Part shown: piece after piece, positions 8,516 to 17,976 of the stretch
Layout of the letters: each line of letters begins with the position of its first letter
Numbering within the stretch: the first letter of the stretch is position 1
Source: an uncultured Acetatifactor sp.
GTDB lineage: Bacteria; Bacillota; Clostridia; Lachnospirales; Lachnospiraceae
Assembly (NCBI GenBank): GCA_910588225.1
Contig: CAJUQT010000008.1
Coordinates: forward strand, 1 to 64,000
DNA length: 64,000 nt
Reading direction: 5' to 3'
The notes under the pieces: model-generated
Database searches by the model: none
Told to the model about the DNA's origin: nothing
The model's input: only the letters and a program-made list of their open reading frames with translations
Position numbers and translations under genes: made by a program

Positions 8516-9391
8516 TCAGCGTTTCCCCCCGATAAAATAAGAGAGAAACGCAGCCATCCCCCGCTTCGGCTGACTCTCCGCTTCCGTTCTGTCCAAAAGC
8601 CTGCCCGCTATCCGTTCATAAGCCAGCGCAGACCTTGCATTTGGATTATGCAGAGAGACGGGAACCTGCTGCATCACCGATCTGGACAACTGCGAATCCT
8701 CCGGCACACAATCCAGGTATAACACAGGTACCTTCAGATAACGTTCCACCACTGTATTCAGCTTATCATAAAGAATTCGGCCCTCGGACTCCTTTTCCAC
8801 ACGGTTGGCAATCAGTTTTACCTTCGTATTCTCCGAATCAAACCGATTGTGACGGTACAAAGCCTTTAAAAGAGAATAGGAATCCGTAATAGAAGTAGGT
8901 TCCGGCGTAGTAATCAGCAATATTTCATCGCTTGCCACCAGGAACTCCAATACAGCATCCGAAATACCCGCCCCCGTATCTACAATAATAATATCTGCAA
9001 TGCTGTCCAGTTGTGCCAGATTCTGGATAATACAGCTTAAATAACCTCGATTCAGATTGGACATACCGGCAATACCGCTTCCCCCGGAGATAAATCCAAC
9101 CTCCATTGGTCCCCATGTGATAATGTCCGTGATACTTTTTCCCTGATATATCAAGTCATACAGATTATGTTTGGGAACCGCGCCAAACATAATTTCAATA
9201 TTTGCAAGACCAAAATCTGCATCCAGTATAATGACCCGTTTTCCCATCTTCCTGAATTGGATTGCCAGATTAATGGAGGTATTGGACTTGCCGACTCCGC
9301 CTTTACCGCTGGTAACAGTGATAATCCTTGCCAACGCTCTGGGTTGCTGCCGGCCCGCCTTCAGAATTCGTAACTGCTCTGCCTGGTCCAT
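8516..9391 (-). CDS. flhG: flagellum site-determining MinD-type ATPase FlhG (YlxH)
   Basis: FlhG is a ParA/MinD-type ATPase that, with FlhF, sets the number and place of flagella. The 291-residue product carries the deviant Walker A motif KGGVGKS at residues 30-36, a switch region around IILDADFGLANIEI, and an N-terminal DQAEQLR, the DQAxxLR element that activates the FlhF GTPase in this family. It is 26 nt downstream of flhF, the conserved pair. Length and motifs are standard. Confidence 0.94.
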   Translation of the reverse strand: MDQAEQLRILKAGRQQPRALARIITVTSGKGGVGKSNTSINLAIQFRKMGKRVIILDADFGLANIEIMFGAVPKHNLYDLIYQGKSITDIITWGPMEVGFISGGSGIAGMSNLNRGYLSCIIQNLAQLDSIADIIIVDTGAGISDAVLEFLVASDEILLITTPEPTSITDSYSLLKALYRHNRFDSENTKVKLIANRVEKESEGRILYDKLNTVVERYLKVPVLYLDCVPEDSQLSRSVMQQVPVSLHNPNARSALAYERIAGRLLDRTEAESQPKRGMAAFLSYFIGGKR

Positions 9392-9417
9392 TTATTACCT
9401 CCTTTGTCCCCTGAATC

Positions 9418-10683
9418 TTAAGAATTTCTCTCCTGTTTTGTACTCAGAATCTGTTTTACGGTTTTCTGAGGATTGAATTGTTCAATATCATTGGGTACAT
9501 CCTGACCATTTGTTACGAAAGCGATGGGGGTCCCCATAAAAAGCTTCATATTCAGCAGATTCCCCATAGTCATGGTCTCATCCAGCTTGGTAAAAATCAG
9601 CTGGAACTCTGTAAACTCCTCATAACTTGACACAATTTTCAGCAAATCACGATATTTGGTAGTAGCGGAAAGGACCAGGAATACCTGACACTCTCCCGCA
9701 CTCTTCAAAGCTTCGAGCAGCTTTACCGTATTTCCCATCTGATCTTCATTTTTATGAGAATGTCCCGCCGTATCCACGAAAATAAAATCATAAGTCTGAA
9801 ATTCCCGGACCGCTTCCAGCGCCTCTTCTTCCGAGTAAATAATACGGAAAGGAATCTCCAGAATATTCGCATAGGTACGCAGCTGTTCCGCCGCTGCAAT
9901 CCGATAAGTGTCAGCTGTCAGAAGCGCCACTTTCTTTTTTTCATCCACACTGATACTGCTGGCTATTTTGGCTATAGTAGTGGTCTTCCCCACTCCGGTG
10001 GGCCCCATAAAAAATACAATCTTCGGTGCCCCTTCCACAGGTGTAATTCCCTCTGCCCGGCCAAATTTCAATATCATTTTCTGATACACATTTGCCAGAA
10101 TCCGATCCAGGGGCATATTGGGCTGTCCCGTCACATCTATCTCATCCACAATCTGATTGGCATATTTCTCATCTACCTCGCTTCTCAGCATGGTATTGTA
10201 TAATAAACGGATGAAACGCTGCTGTTCCGTGATTTCCTGCCCTTCCTCTTCGCTCTCTCCTTCTGCTGCCATATCCCCTTTATCCAGAGCATCTTTTCTC
10301 TCTTCTTCACTCTGTTGAAAGCGATTCACCAATAATTGCTGCAGGCTGTCCAGTTTTTTCTCAATTGCCTGACTCTCCTGCGTTGAAAGCCGGTTATTTC
10401 CCGCCAGAACACTCTCCGGATTCCGCGGTTCCGTCTGCGCAGGACTCTGTCCCTCTGTCCCCGCCTGAGTCTGAAAGTCCGCTGTACTGCGCGCCTTATT
10501 TATCGTATCACTTTCTTCCTCCAGTGCTGCCGTAACCTCTGTACGCTTTCCTCCCAACAAAGCACCCAGTCCTTTTCGCTTCACCAGCCTTACATTCATA
10601 ATGACAGCACCACTGCCAAGCTCTTTTCTGGCAGCTTCCACCGCTTCTTCTTCCGTTTTCCCCACAAACTTCTTAATGATCAT
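9418..10683 (-). CDS. flhF: SRP-type GTPase FlhF
   Basis: FlhF is an SRP-family GTPase that recruits early flagellar components to the membrane. The 421-residue product has a variable acidic N-terminal B domain (about 40-155), the N domain and a GTPase domain with P-loop GPTGVGKTTT at residues 227-236 and the DTAGH-type motif (FIFVDTAGHSHKNEDQM). It starts one base after the flhA stop region and precedes flhG by 26 nt. All expected G-motifs are recognisable. Confidence 0.94.
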   Translation of the reverse strand: MIIKKFVGKTEEEAVEAARKELGSGAVIMNVRLVKRKGLGALLGGKRTEVTAALEEESDTINKARSTADFQTQAGTEGQSPAQTEPRNPESVLAGNNRLSTQESQAIEKKLDSLQQLLVNRFQQSEEERKDALDKGDMAAEGESEEEGQEITEQQRFIRLLYNTMLRSEVDEKYANQIVDEIDVTGQPNMPLDRILANVYQKMILKFGRAEGITPVEGAPKIVFFMGPTGVGKTTTIAKIASSISVDEKKKVALLTADTYRIAAAEQLRTYANILEIPFRIIYSEEEALEAVREFQTYDFIFVDTAGHSHKNEDQMGNTVKLLEALKSAGECQVFLVLSATTKYRDLLKIVSSYEEFTEFQLIFTKLDETMTMGNLLNMKLFMGTPIAFVTNGQDVPNDIEQFNPQKTVKQILSTKQERNS

Positions 10684-10684
10684 T

Positions 10685-12730
10685 TTATGCTGTCACCATC
10701 CCCACCGATTGCAATTCCACATTAGTCTCTACTTCATTGTAGGATACGACTACCAAATCCCTGAAATAATCTTCAGTCAGCCGCTTGAAATACATACGTA
10801 CAATAGGAGATGTAATAACGATTGGATTTTTTCCCAGATTCTCAAGCTTCTGAACCTCCTTACCCACAGAATCGATAATCGCTCTGGACCGGTTCGGATC
10901 CAGATTCAGGAATGCCCCGTTTTCTGTCTGCTTTACACTTCCCATAATTTCCTGCTCCACCTTCGGATCCAGCGTAACCACATTTGTAGTCTCATGAGGC
11001 GGGAAATATTTTGTGGAAATAGCACGTTTCAGGCTCTGTCTCACATACTCTGTCAATATATCCGTATCTCTTGTGGCCGGCGCATAATCCGCCAGCGTCT
11101 CCATAATCGTAAGAAGGTCCCGAATAGAGATGCCTTCCCGTAATAGATTTTGCAGAACCTTCTGCACCTCGCCCAGTCCCAAAAGCTTTGGCACCAGCTC
11201 TTCCACCAGAGAAGGATTTGTCTCCTTTATATTGTTAATCAGGTTCTGTACATCCTGTCTGGTCAGCAATTCTGCAATATGCTGCCGTATAATTTCCGTC
11301 AGATGCGTGGCGATAATAGAAGGCGGATCTACTACCGTATAACCGAGACTTTCCGCCCGCTCCCTCTGACTCTCCGTGATCCAGATAGCCGGCAGATGGA
11401 AAGAAGGTTCAAAGGTAGGAATACCTGTAATTTCTTCTTCCACGTACCCGGGATTCATAGCCATGTAATGGTCGAACAGAATTTCTCCCTCGCTGATCTG
11501 AATTCCCTTTATCTTGATAATGTACTGATTGGGATTCAGCTGAATATTATCACGCAGCCGAATGATGGGAACCACTGTACCAAGCTCCACTGCAATCTGT
11601 CTCCTGATCATAACCACACGGTCAAGAAGGTCTCCGCCCTGATTCACATCAGCCAGCGGAATAATACCATATCCGAACTCCAGCTCTATGGGATCCACCT
11701 GCAGCAGGCTGACAACATTTTCAGGCTGCCGAATTTCCTCCGCCGCAGCCTCTTCACTGTCTACCTCACTCTCAATGGCTGCCGTCTCCAGACTGCCGGC
11801 CATCATTCTGCCTCCCACAATGAAGAGAAGTCCCATTCCCATAAAAAGAATGGTATTTAAATCAGTTACAACACCCAGAAAAACAAGTGTACCTCCCACC
11901 ATATACATTACTTTTGGAATACCGAAGAGCTGACGGAAAATAGCCGGGCCGAATTCTGCTTCCTTACTTCCCTTTGTCACCAGAATACCTGTTGACAGCG
12001 AAATCAGCAGGGAGGGAATCTGGCTTACCAGACCGTCACCAATGGTAAGAATACCATAATTATCCAAGGCAGTCATCGCATCCATGCCATTGCGGATCAT
12101 ACCCATGGCAAGGCCGCCGATCAGATTGATGGCAGTCAGCAGCAGTCCTGCCGTAGCATCTCCCTTAACATATTTAACGGCACCATCCATGGAGCCGAAA
12201 AAGCTGGACTCCATCTGAATCTTGTCACGCCTCTCCTTCGCCTCCCTGTCGTCGATGGCGCCGGTATTCAGGTCGGCGTCTATGGCCATCTGCTTACCGG
12301 GCATAGCGTCCAACGTAAATCTTGCGGTTACTTCGGCCACACGCTCGGAACCTTTGTTGATAACCAGAAACTGAATCATAATCAGAATCACGAAAACAAT
12401 GGCACCTACAATCAGGTCGCCGCCTCCCACGAACTGTCCAAAAGTGAGTACCACATTTCCTGCGGTACCCTCCGTCAGAATATACCTGGTCGAAGACACA
12501 TTCATGGCAATTCTGAAAATGGTTGTAAACAACAGTATCGTAGGGAAATACGACATATCCAGTACTTCCTTAATAAACATACAGGCGAACAGTATGGTAA
12601 AGCCTATGGCAATGTTAAAAGCCATAAATACATCCAGAAGCACCGCCGGAAGAGGCACGATCAACATAATAAATGCCACCAGAATATAGATTGCCACCAT
12701 AGCATCCGTCTTCGCCAGTCTTGCAGTCAT
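10685..12730 (-). CDS. flhA: flagellar type III export protein FlhA
   Basis: FlhA forms the nonameric export gate of the flagellar type III secretion system. The 681-residue product has about eight hydrophobic helices in its first 320 residues, the conserved cytoplasmic FHIPEP loop region (MPGKQMAIDADLNTGAIDD), and a large C-terminal cytoplasmic domain that binds chaperone-substrate complexes. Length is typical. It lies between flhB and flhF in the conserved order. Confidence 0.97.
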   Translation of the reverse strand: MTARLAKTDAMVAIYILVAFIMLIVPLPAVLLDVFMAFNIAIGFTILFACMFIKEVLDMSYFPTILLFTTIFRIAMNVSSTRYILTEGTAGNVVLTFGQFVGGGDLIVGAIVFVILIMIQFLVINKGSERVAEVTARFTLDAMPGKQMAIDADLNTGAIDDREAKERRDKIQMESSFFGSMDGAVKYVKGDATAGLLLTAINLIGGLAMGMIRNGMDAMTALDNYGILTIGDGLVSQIPSLLISLSTGILVTKGSKEAEFGPAIFRQLFGIPKVMYMVGGTLVFLGVVTDLNTILFMGMGLLFIVGGRMMAGSLETAAIESEVDSEEAAAEEIRQPENVVSLLQVDPIELEFGYGIIPLADVNQGGDLLDRVVMIRRQIAVELGTVVPIIRLRDNIQLNPNQYIIKIKGIQISEGEILFDHYMAMNPGYVEEEITGIPTFEPSFHLPAIWITESQRERAESLGYTVVDPPSIIATHLTEIIRQHIAELLTRQDVQNLINNIKETNPSLVEELVPKLLGLGEVQKVLQNLLREGISIRDLLTIMETLADYAPATRDTDILTEYVRQSLKRAISTKYFPPHETTNVVTLDPKVEQEIMGSVKQTENGAFLNLDPNRSRAIIDSVGKEVQKLENLGKNPIVITSPIVRMYFKRLTEDYFRDLVVVSYNEVETNVELQSVGMVTA

Positions 12731-12764
12731 TTTGTGCTCCTCCTTTCCTCTGAATTGGTTCTAT

Positions 12765-13874
12765 TTATATCTTTCCCTGCAGATGATACACAAAAGCAAG
12801 GACTTCCGCCACCGCCTGATACAGCTCCGGCGGCACCGCTTCGCCTACCTCCACATTCGCATAAAGCATCCGGGCAAGCGGTTTGTTCTCTACTATCTCA
12901 ATCTTATTCTCTTTTGCGACTTCCTTAATACGAGCAGCCAGATGATCCTCACCCTTTGCAATCACCACAGGCGCATCCGCCACCTCCGGCTCATACTTGA
13001 TAGCCACGGCATAATGAGTAGGGTTGGTAATGACCACGTCCGCCTGGGGCAGCTCCTGCATCATACGTCGCATGGAAGCCTCTCTCATCTTCTGCCTGAT
13101 TTTACCCTTTATCTGAGGATCTCCCTCCTGCTGTTTGAACTCTTCCTTGATCTCCTGTTTGGTCATCTTCATGTCATTTTTGAATTTCACTTTCTGATAT
13201 ATAAAATCAGCCAGTGCTATCAACATATAAAACATGGCAATCCGAATCCCCAAATCGGTGACTGTCTTCGCTACCATCTCCAGCGCCTGCATCAGAGTAA
13301 CATCGTATAACTTCAGCAGAATCGGCCATTTATCCTTCAGATAACTATAACAAATATAAGTTATCATTCCGATTTTCGCAATGGATTTCAGCAGTTCCAC
13401 CAGAGAATTCACGGAAAGAATTTTCTTAAAGCCCTTCAGGGGATTCAGCTTGCTGAACTTGGGTTTCATGGGTTCTGTGGTGGGTTTCCACTTTACCTGT
13501 GCAAGGTCGGTAATAAATGCAATCAGGAAACCGATCAGCAGAATAGGAGCTACTATAATCAGTACTTCCAGCAGCATCTGCTGAAACAGTATCCCCACAT
13601 CCCGCTGGGGCATTGTCCCCTGCCAAAATACAGTAACATCCGTGATCTTACTGTAAATATTGCCAAAAAGCTCCAGAAACTGTATCCCTATATTTCCCAC
13701 CCAGAGCTTTAATATCAGAAACAGAGCCAGCAGTTCCAGACCGTTGGTAATCTCACGGCTTTTCGCCACCTGTCCCTTTTTTCGGGCGTCGTCAAGCCTT
13801 TTCTGCGTAGCCGGCTCTGTCTTCTCTCCACCCATACCTTCCTTTGCAAAAAACTGAAGATTATACCGAATCAC
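12765..13874 (-). CDS. flhB: flagellar type III export switch protein FlhB
   Basis: FlhB controls the switch from rod/hook to filament export. The 369-residue product has four membrane helices in its first 220 residues, a charged linker, and the self-cleavage motif NPTH at residues 284-287, where cleavage between Asn and Pro occurs in the family. Its start codon overlaps the fliR stop by four bases (ATGA), which indicates translational coupling. FliK, the ruler that acts on FlhB, is encoded upstream in the same cluster. Confidence 0.97.
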   Translation of the reverse strand: MIRYNLQFFAKEGMGGEKTEPATQKRLDDARKKGQVAKSREITNGLELLALFLILKLWVGNIGIQFLELFGNIYSKITDVTVFWQGTMPQRDVGILFQQMLLEVLIIVAPILLIGFLIAFITDLAQVKWKPTTEPMKPKFSKLNPLKGFKKILSVNSLVELLKSIAKIGMITYICYSYLKDKWPILLKLYDVTLMQALEMVAKTVTDLGIRIAMFYMLIALADFIYQKVKFKNDMKMTKQEIKEEFKQQEGDPQIKGKIRQKMREASMRRMMQELPQADVVITNPTHYAVAIKYEPEVADAPVVIAKGEDHLAARIKEVAKENKIEIVENKPLARMLYANVEVGEAVPPELYQAVAEVLAFVYHLQGKI

Positions 13875-14653
13875 ATCATGCCTCCCACAAAGGAATCTAT
13901 CATTTCCTTCATTTCACCGAAAATGAAATCGGCGATTCCCGGCAACATCCCCGCCGTAAAGAAAATAATCGAAAGTCCTACCAGAATTTTCAGCTGCATA
14001 CCCACCGCAAACATATTCACCTGCGGCGCAACCTTTGCCAACACGCCCAGAACGGCATTCAGCAACAATATTGCACAGAAAATCGGCAAAATAATCCGAA
14101 ACCCGATAATCACATAATTGCCCAGGAATTCAATTACGGAGTCCAGCAGATAGTCTGCACGAAACACTGCTCCATTAACCGGAATCAGAATGAAGGTATC
14201 CGCCAGGGCACCGAACAGGTATCTGTACATCCCCGTAGTAATCATCATAAGCATCAGACCATACTGATACAGCGCACCTGTGATACTGGTACTTTCCCGC
14301 GAGGTGGGATCCATCAAAGTCACCATGGACAATCCTGTCTCCATATCCGCAATAGAACCGGCAAAATTTACAATGGAGGTACACATGCTTGCAGAAAATC
14401 CAATCAGCAATCCCACAATCGCTTCTTTCATTACAATAATGGTATATTCCATGAGTGTGGAGTATTCCACAGCTTCCGCAGGAGTCAACGCCTGATACAA
14501 AAGAATGGATGTAAAAAAGCTGATACCAATCCGCACCCTGGAAGGCGTGTTCCTCAGGCTGAAAAAAGGCGCTGTATGGACAAAACTGGCTACCCTGACT
14601 AAAATCAGAAGAAAATATTCCAAATCATAAACGGAAAAGGAGTAATTTATCAT
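13871..14653 (-). CDS. fliR: flagellar export apparatus protein FliR
   Basis: FliR is an integral membrane component of the export-gate core with FliP and FliQ. The 260-residue product has six hydrophobic segments and the family N-terminal pattern (FLLILVRVASFVHTAPFF). It starts 13 nt after fliQ and overlaps flhB by four bases. Length is normal. Confidence 0.95.
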   Translation of the reverse strand: MINYSFSVYDLEYFLLILVRVASFVHTAPFFSLRNTPSRVRIGISFFTSILLYQALTPAEAVEYSTLMEYTIIVMKEAIVGLLIGFSASMCTSIVNFAGSIADMETGLSMVTLMDPTSRESTSITGALYQYGLMLMMITTGMYRYLFGALADTFILIPVNGAVFRADYLLDSVIEFLGNYVIIGFRIILPIFCAILLLNAVLGVLAKVAPQVNMFAVGMQLKILVGLSIIFFTAGMLPGIADFIFGEMKEMIDSFVGGMM

Positions 14654-14666
14654 TCTGTAAGGCTCC

Positions 14667-14939
14667 CTACCTGTTTATGTAAAGGCCAAAATCAGACCAG
14701 AGAACATTCATAAATTCCACCAGAGAGTTCATCATCCAATTCCCGAACAATATCAGCGCTAAAAACACACAGATAATCTTCGGCACAAAAGTGAGCGTCT
14801 GCTCCTGAATAGACGTCACTGTCTGGAAGATACTTACCACCAGACCCACACACAGCGATACCAGCAAAACTGGAAGAGACACCTTGATAATCAAATACAA
14901 AGCCTGTCTCGTAATATCCATCACGACATCAACAGTCAT
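14667..14939 (-). CDS. fliQ: flagellar export apparatus protein FliQ
   Basis: The 90-residue product has the two membrane helices typical of FliQ, with the conserved LPVLLVSLCVGLVVSIFQ and TSIQEQTLTFVPKI segments. FliQ packs around FliP-FliR to form the export channel. It lies between fliP and fliR as in most genomes. Confidence 0.96.
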   Translation of the reverse strand: MTVDVVMDITRQALYLIIKVSLPVLLVSLCVGLVVSIFQTVTSIQEQTLTFVPKIICVFLALILFGNWMMNSLVEFMNVLWSDFGLYINR

Positions 14940-15026
14940 CTTGTGCTCCTTTCCGCCGCTGTCACACTGTCAACAGCTGTTCCGACACATTGCCAAAATG
15001 CTGCGGCAGCCACTGGCATTCACAGG

Positions 15027-15827
15027 TCAATATAGATAAAAGGATTTCACCAGCTGCCCTATAATCAGATTCCAGCCATCTGCAAGCACAAACAGCAGTA
15101 TCTTAAAGGGCATGGAAATTGTTGTGGGCGGCAGCATCATCATACCCATACTCATCAATGTGGATGCCACCACCATATCTATCACAATAAAAGGTATATA
15201 GATAATGAATCCTATCCAAAAAGCCATCCGCAGCTCACTGAGCATAAAGCTGGGCAGCAACACCGACAGCGGAATCTCCTCCAGGCTCTCTCCGTCCCAG
15301 CTTAAGTCCGCAATCTCCATAAATAATTCCGCATCCTTCACCTGGGTCTGCGTGTACATGAACTTCCGCAGTGGAACAACACCTTTCTCCAGTGCTTCAT
15401 CCAGACTCATTTCCCCGGCCTCATAAGGCTGATATGCCTGCTCGTTAATCTCCGCTATGGTAGGTTCCATAATAAAGAAAGTAAGAATCAGCGCAAACCC
15501 CACAAGGACCTGATTGGGCGGAGCCGTCTGCGTATTCAGCGCCGCACGGGTAAAATGCAGTACTATCACAATACGCGTAAAAGAAGTCATCATGATGACA
15601 AGTGTCGGTGCAATGGCTATCAGCGTCAATGTCAGCAAAATGCGCAGAGAACCGTTTATTTCACCATTTCCGTCACCATAGCTGATACTCAGGACATTTC
15701 CCGGCGTATCAGAGGAGAGTTCGCTGGCAAATACTGTCATTGAACTTAAAATACACAATATGCCCACCGTAAGAAGTAGGCATATCGCGGATATTATTCG
15801 CTTGCTTATAAGCTTATTTTTCATCAT
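15027..15827 (-). CDS. fliP: flagellar export apparatus protein FliP
   Basis: FliP is the main subunit of the export pore. The 266-residue product has a signal-type N-terminus ending near FASE, then the conserved core TSFTRIVIVLHFTRAAL and QTAPPNQVLVGFALILTFF, and C-terminal membrane helices with the MGMMMLPPTTISMPFKI loop. The start at 15827 overlaps the end of fliO by 14 nt; a second ATG directly follows, so the exact first codon is uncertain by one. Confidence 0.96.
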   Translation of the reverse strand: MMKNKLISKRIISAICLLLTVGILCILSSMTVFASELSSDTPGNVLSISYGDGNGEINGSLRILLTLTLIAIAPTLVIMMTSFTRIVIVLHFTRAALNTQTAPPNQVLVGFALILTFFIMEPTIAEINEQAYQPYEAGEMSLDEALEKGVVPLRKFMYTQTQVKDAELFMEIADLSWDGESLEEIPLSVLLPSFMLSELRMAFWIGFIIYIPFIVIDMVVASTLMSMGMMMLPPTTISMPFKILLFVLADGWNLIIGQLVKSFYLY

Positions 15828-16200
15828 GCTTCGGCTCTTCCCGGGCAGATTCCTCTTTCTTTACAGCCTTATCAAGAAGTTCCCTGAAGCTGAAGCTCTG
15901 TACAGGAGTCCCCTCTTTCTTCCTCAGCTGTCCTTCCGAAATCTCGCCCAACATGGCAACCGTATCCTTACATACGGCAATCACCATATATTTTTCGCCT
16001 GCCCGTATAATCTGGATATATTTATTATTCGCAATACGAGTAGTTTCTATTACCTCTATGTTCTCATTCACATTCTGCTGTTTCTGATAATTTGCAATCC
16101 ACCTGGTAACCCAGGCAGTAATTCCCAATACTGCCGCAAAAATCAGCAGAACAGTGATGAACTGGGCATAGCTGCCCGTGCCTGCAGCCAACAGAGTCAT
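15814..16200 (-). CDS. fliO: flagellar biosynthesis protein FliO
   Basis: FliO helps assemble the FliP ring. The 128-residue product has one N-terminal membrane helix (about 14-36), then a small cytoplasmic domain with the pattern RIANNKYIQIIRAGEKYMVI that is characteristic of FliO/FliZ, and a charged tail. The start shares one base with the cheY stop (TGATG) and the end overlaps fliP, so it is coupled on both sides. The family diverges strongly; position makes the call firm. Confidence 0.88.
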   Translation of the reverse strand: MTLLAAGTGSYAQFITVLLIFAAVLGITAWVTRWIANYQKQQNVNENIEVIETTRIANNKYIQIIRAGEKYMVIAVCKDTVAMLGEISEGQLRKKEGTPVQSFSFRELLDKAVKKEESAREEPKHDEK

Positions 16201-16562
16201 CAGCCAATAACCTTCTTCACAGCTTCAATGACACGCTCTGCCTGGAACGGCTTTACAATAAAGTCCTTTGCCCCTGCCTGGATGGATTCAATAACCATGG
16301 CCTGCTGACCCATTGCAGAACACATGATAACTTTGGCTCCGCCGTCCAGACTTTTGATTTCCTTCAAAGCCTGAATGCCATCCATCTCCGGCATGGTGAT
16401 ATCCATCAGTACAAGATCAGGTGAAACCTCCTTATACTTCTCCACTGCTTTCAGACCGTTCTCCGCCTCTCCTGCGACATTATAACCGTTTTTGGTCAAT
16501 ATGTCCTTAATCATCATTCTCATAAATGCCGCATCATCGCATATCAAAATATTCTTTGCCAT
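16200..16562 (-). CDS. cheY: chemotaxis response regulator CheY
   Basis: A 120-residue single-domain receiver. The acidic pocket is DD at residues 9-10, the phospho-acceptor is Asp54 in LVLMDITMPEMDG, and the conserved Lys is in FIVKPF near residue 104. CheY-P binds FliM and FliY to change motor behaviour. It is located directly after fliY, as in Bacillus subtilis. The kinase CheA is not in the window. Confidence 0.95.
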   Translation of the reverse strand: MAKNILICDDAAFMRMMIKDILTKNGYNVAGEAENGLKAVEKYKEVSPDLVLMDITMPEMDGIQALKEIKSLDGGAKVIMCSAMGQQAMVIESIQAGAKDFIVKPFQAERVIEAVKKVIG

Positions 16563-16575
16563 GCAAAACTTCCTC

Positions 16576-17973
16576 CTACTTGATAATCTCTGTTACTCTT
16601 ACACCAAAGCTTTCTTCAATTACTACTACTTCACCCTTTGCAACGAACTTACCATTTACCAGTACATCTATGGGTTCACCGGCAATACGATCAAGTTCGA
16701 TAATCGTACCGGGTGCAAAGTCAAGAATTTCGGAAATCAGCTTGGATGTACGGCCCAGCTCCACGGTGACATTCAGAGGAACATCCATAATCAATCCAAT
16801 GTTCTCCTGCCCCGCAATATTTCCTCCATCATTGGTAAAACCCTGGAACTGAGCAGGCTGAACATTGATATTCTGCATACCCGCTCCCGCGGACATTCCC
16901 ATCTGCGGACTCATTCCCACAGGCATTCCGCCCATGCCCATATTCATCATCTGTGGATTCATCCCCATCATCTGCGGGTTCATTCCCATGTTCATCTGCG
17001 GACTCATTCCCACAGGCATTCCGCCCATACCTGCATTCATCATCTGTGGATTCATCCCCATGTTCGTCTGCGGATTCATTCCCATACTGCTCATATCCAT
17101 CTGGGCAGGCATTCCCATCCCCCCCATATCCGCCTGCTGGCTCATTCCTGGCTGAGCATTCATTCCACCCTGCATTCCCGTATCTGCAGGCGCAGCCGGA
17201 GCAGGCTCTGCCGCAGATGCTTCAAGGCTTCCGCCTGTCTGAGAATTCATAAAGGTATCCACTACCTTACGGGCAAAATCTACCGGATACAACTGCATAA
17301 TAGAGCTGTCTACCAGATCATCAATCTGCATCTTAAAAGATATCTTGACAAATACATTTCCCAGGAAAGGAGAAACATCACTTCCGTCTTTCACCTGAGT
17401 CAGATCCAGAAGCGAGGCCTCCGGCGGGCTGATATCGATTTTAGTGCCCATCATAGTAGAAAGAGAAGTTGCGGATGCCCCCATCATCTGATTCATAGCT
17501 TCGGATATCGCACTCAGATGCAGCTCTCCCAGCTCTCCGTCCGTATTGGTACCGTCCCCTCCCATCATAAGGTCCGTAATCACCTTTACGTCATGTTCCT
17601 TCAATATCAATATGTTGGTGCCGTCCAGTCCAACCGTATATTTAATCTGAATAAACACACAGGGACGCTCATACTGCGTCAGCAAATTATCCCATGTGCA
17701 GAACTCCACAACAGGTGTTGTGATATTGACCCTTCTGTTCACAAGAGAGTACAGCGTGGTTGCAGAAGAACCCATACTGATATTAGCGACTTCGCCGACA
17801 GCATCTTTTTCCACATCCGTGAGAAGCTCTTCGGCCTCTTTCATCGCCTGAGAAAGATCTGCCGGACTTCCCCCGGCCTCTTTATCATTTTCAACAATCC
17901 CCGGTTCATCGTCATCGGACAAATCCATGCCGGAGAGTAATGCGTTTATCTCGTCTTGAGACAATCCGTCCAT
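16576..17973 (-). CDS. fliY: flagellar motor switch phosphatase FliY with Met-rich linker
   Basis: FliY is the C-ring protein that replaces FliN in many Firmicutes and also dephosphorylates CheY-P. The 465-residue product has the N-terminal peptide LSQDEINALLSGMD, a CheC-like middle domain with two Glu/Asn active-site helices (VGEVANISMGSSATTL and ISEAMNQMMGASATSL), and a C-terminal FliN/SpoA domain (MDVPLNVTVELGRT onward). Between them residues 267-366 form an unusual linker with 32 methionines in 100 residues, built from repeats of MNPQMM, GMGGMPVGMSPQM and similar. The codon-level repeats make this a likely length-variable region. Confidence 0.95.
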   Translation of the reverse strand: MDGLSQDEINALLSGMDLSDDDEPGIVENDKEAGGSPADLSQAMKEAEELLTDVEKDAVGEVANISMGSSATTLYSLVNRRVNITTPVVEFCTWDNLLTQYERPCVFIQIKYTVGLDGTNILILKEHDVKVITDLMMGGDGTNTDGELGELHLSAISEAMNQMMGASATSLSTMMGTKIDISPPEASLLDLTQVKDGSDVSPFLGNVFVKISFKMQIDDLVDSSIMQLYPVDFARKVVDTFMNSQTGGSLEASAAEPAPAAPADTGMQGGMNAQPGMSQQADMGGMGMPAQMDMSSMGMNPQTNMGMNPQMMNAGMGGMPVGMSPQMNMGMNPQMMGMNPQMMNMGMGGMPVGMSPQMGMSAGAGMQNINVQPAQFQGFTNDGGNIAGQENIGLIMDVPLNVTVELGRTSKLISEILDFAPGTIIELDRIAGEPIDVLVNGKFVAKGEVVVIEESFGVRVTEIIK

Positions 17974-17976
17974 TCT

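Noticed and set aside
16876..17175. Separate gene in the FliY Met-rich region (plus-strand Pro/Ile/Ser-rich frames)
   Set aside because: The plus-strand frames are direct shadows of the Met-rich repeat; the minus-strand frame continues into the FliN domain.
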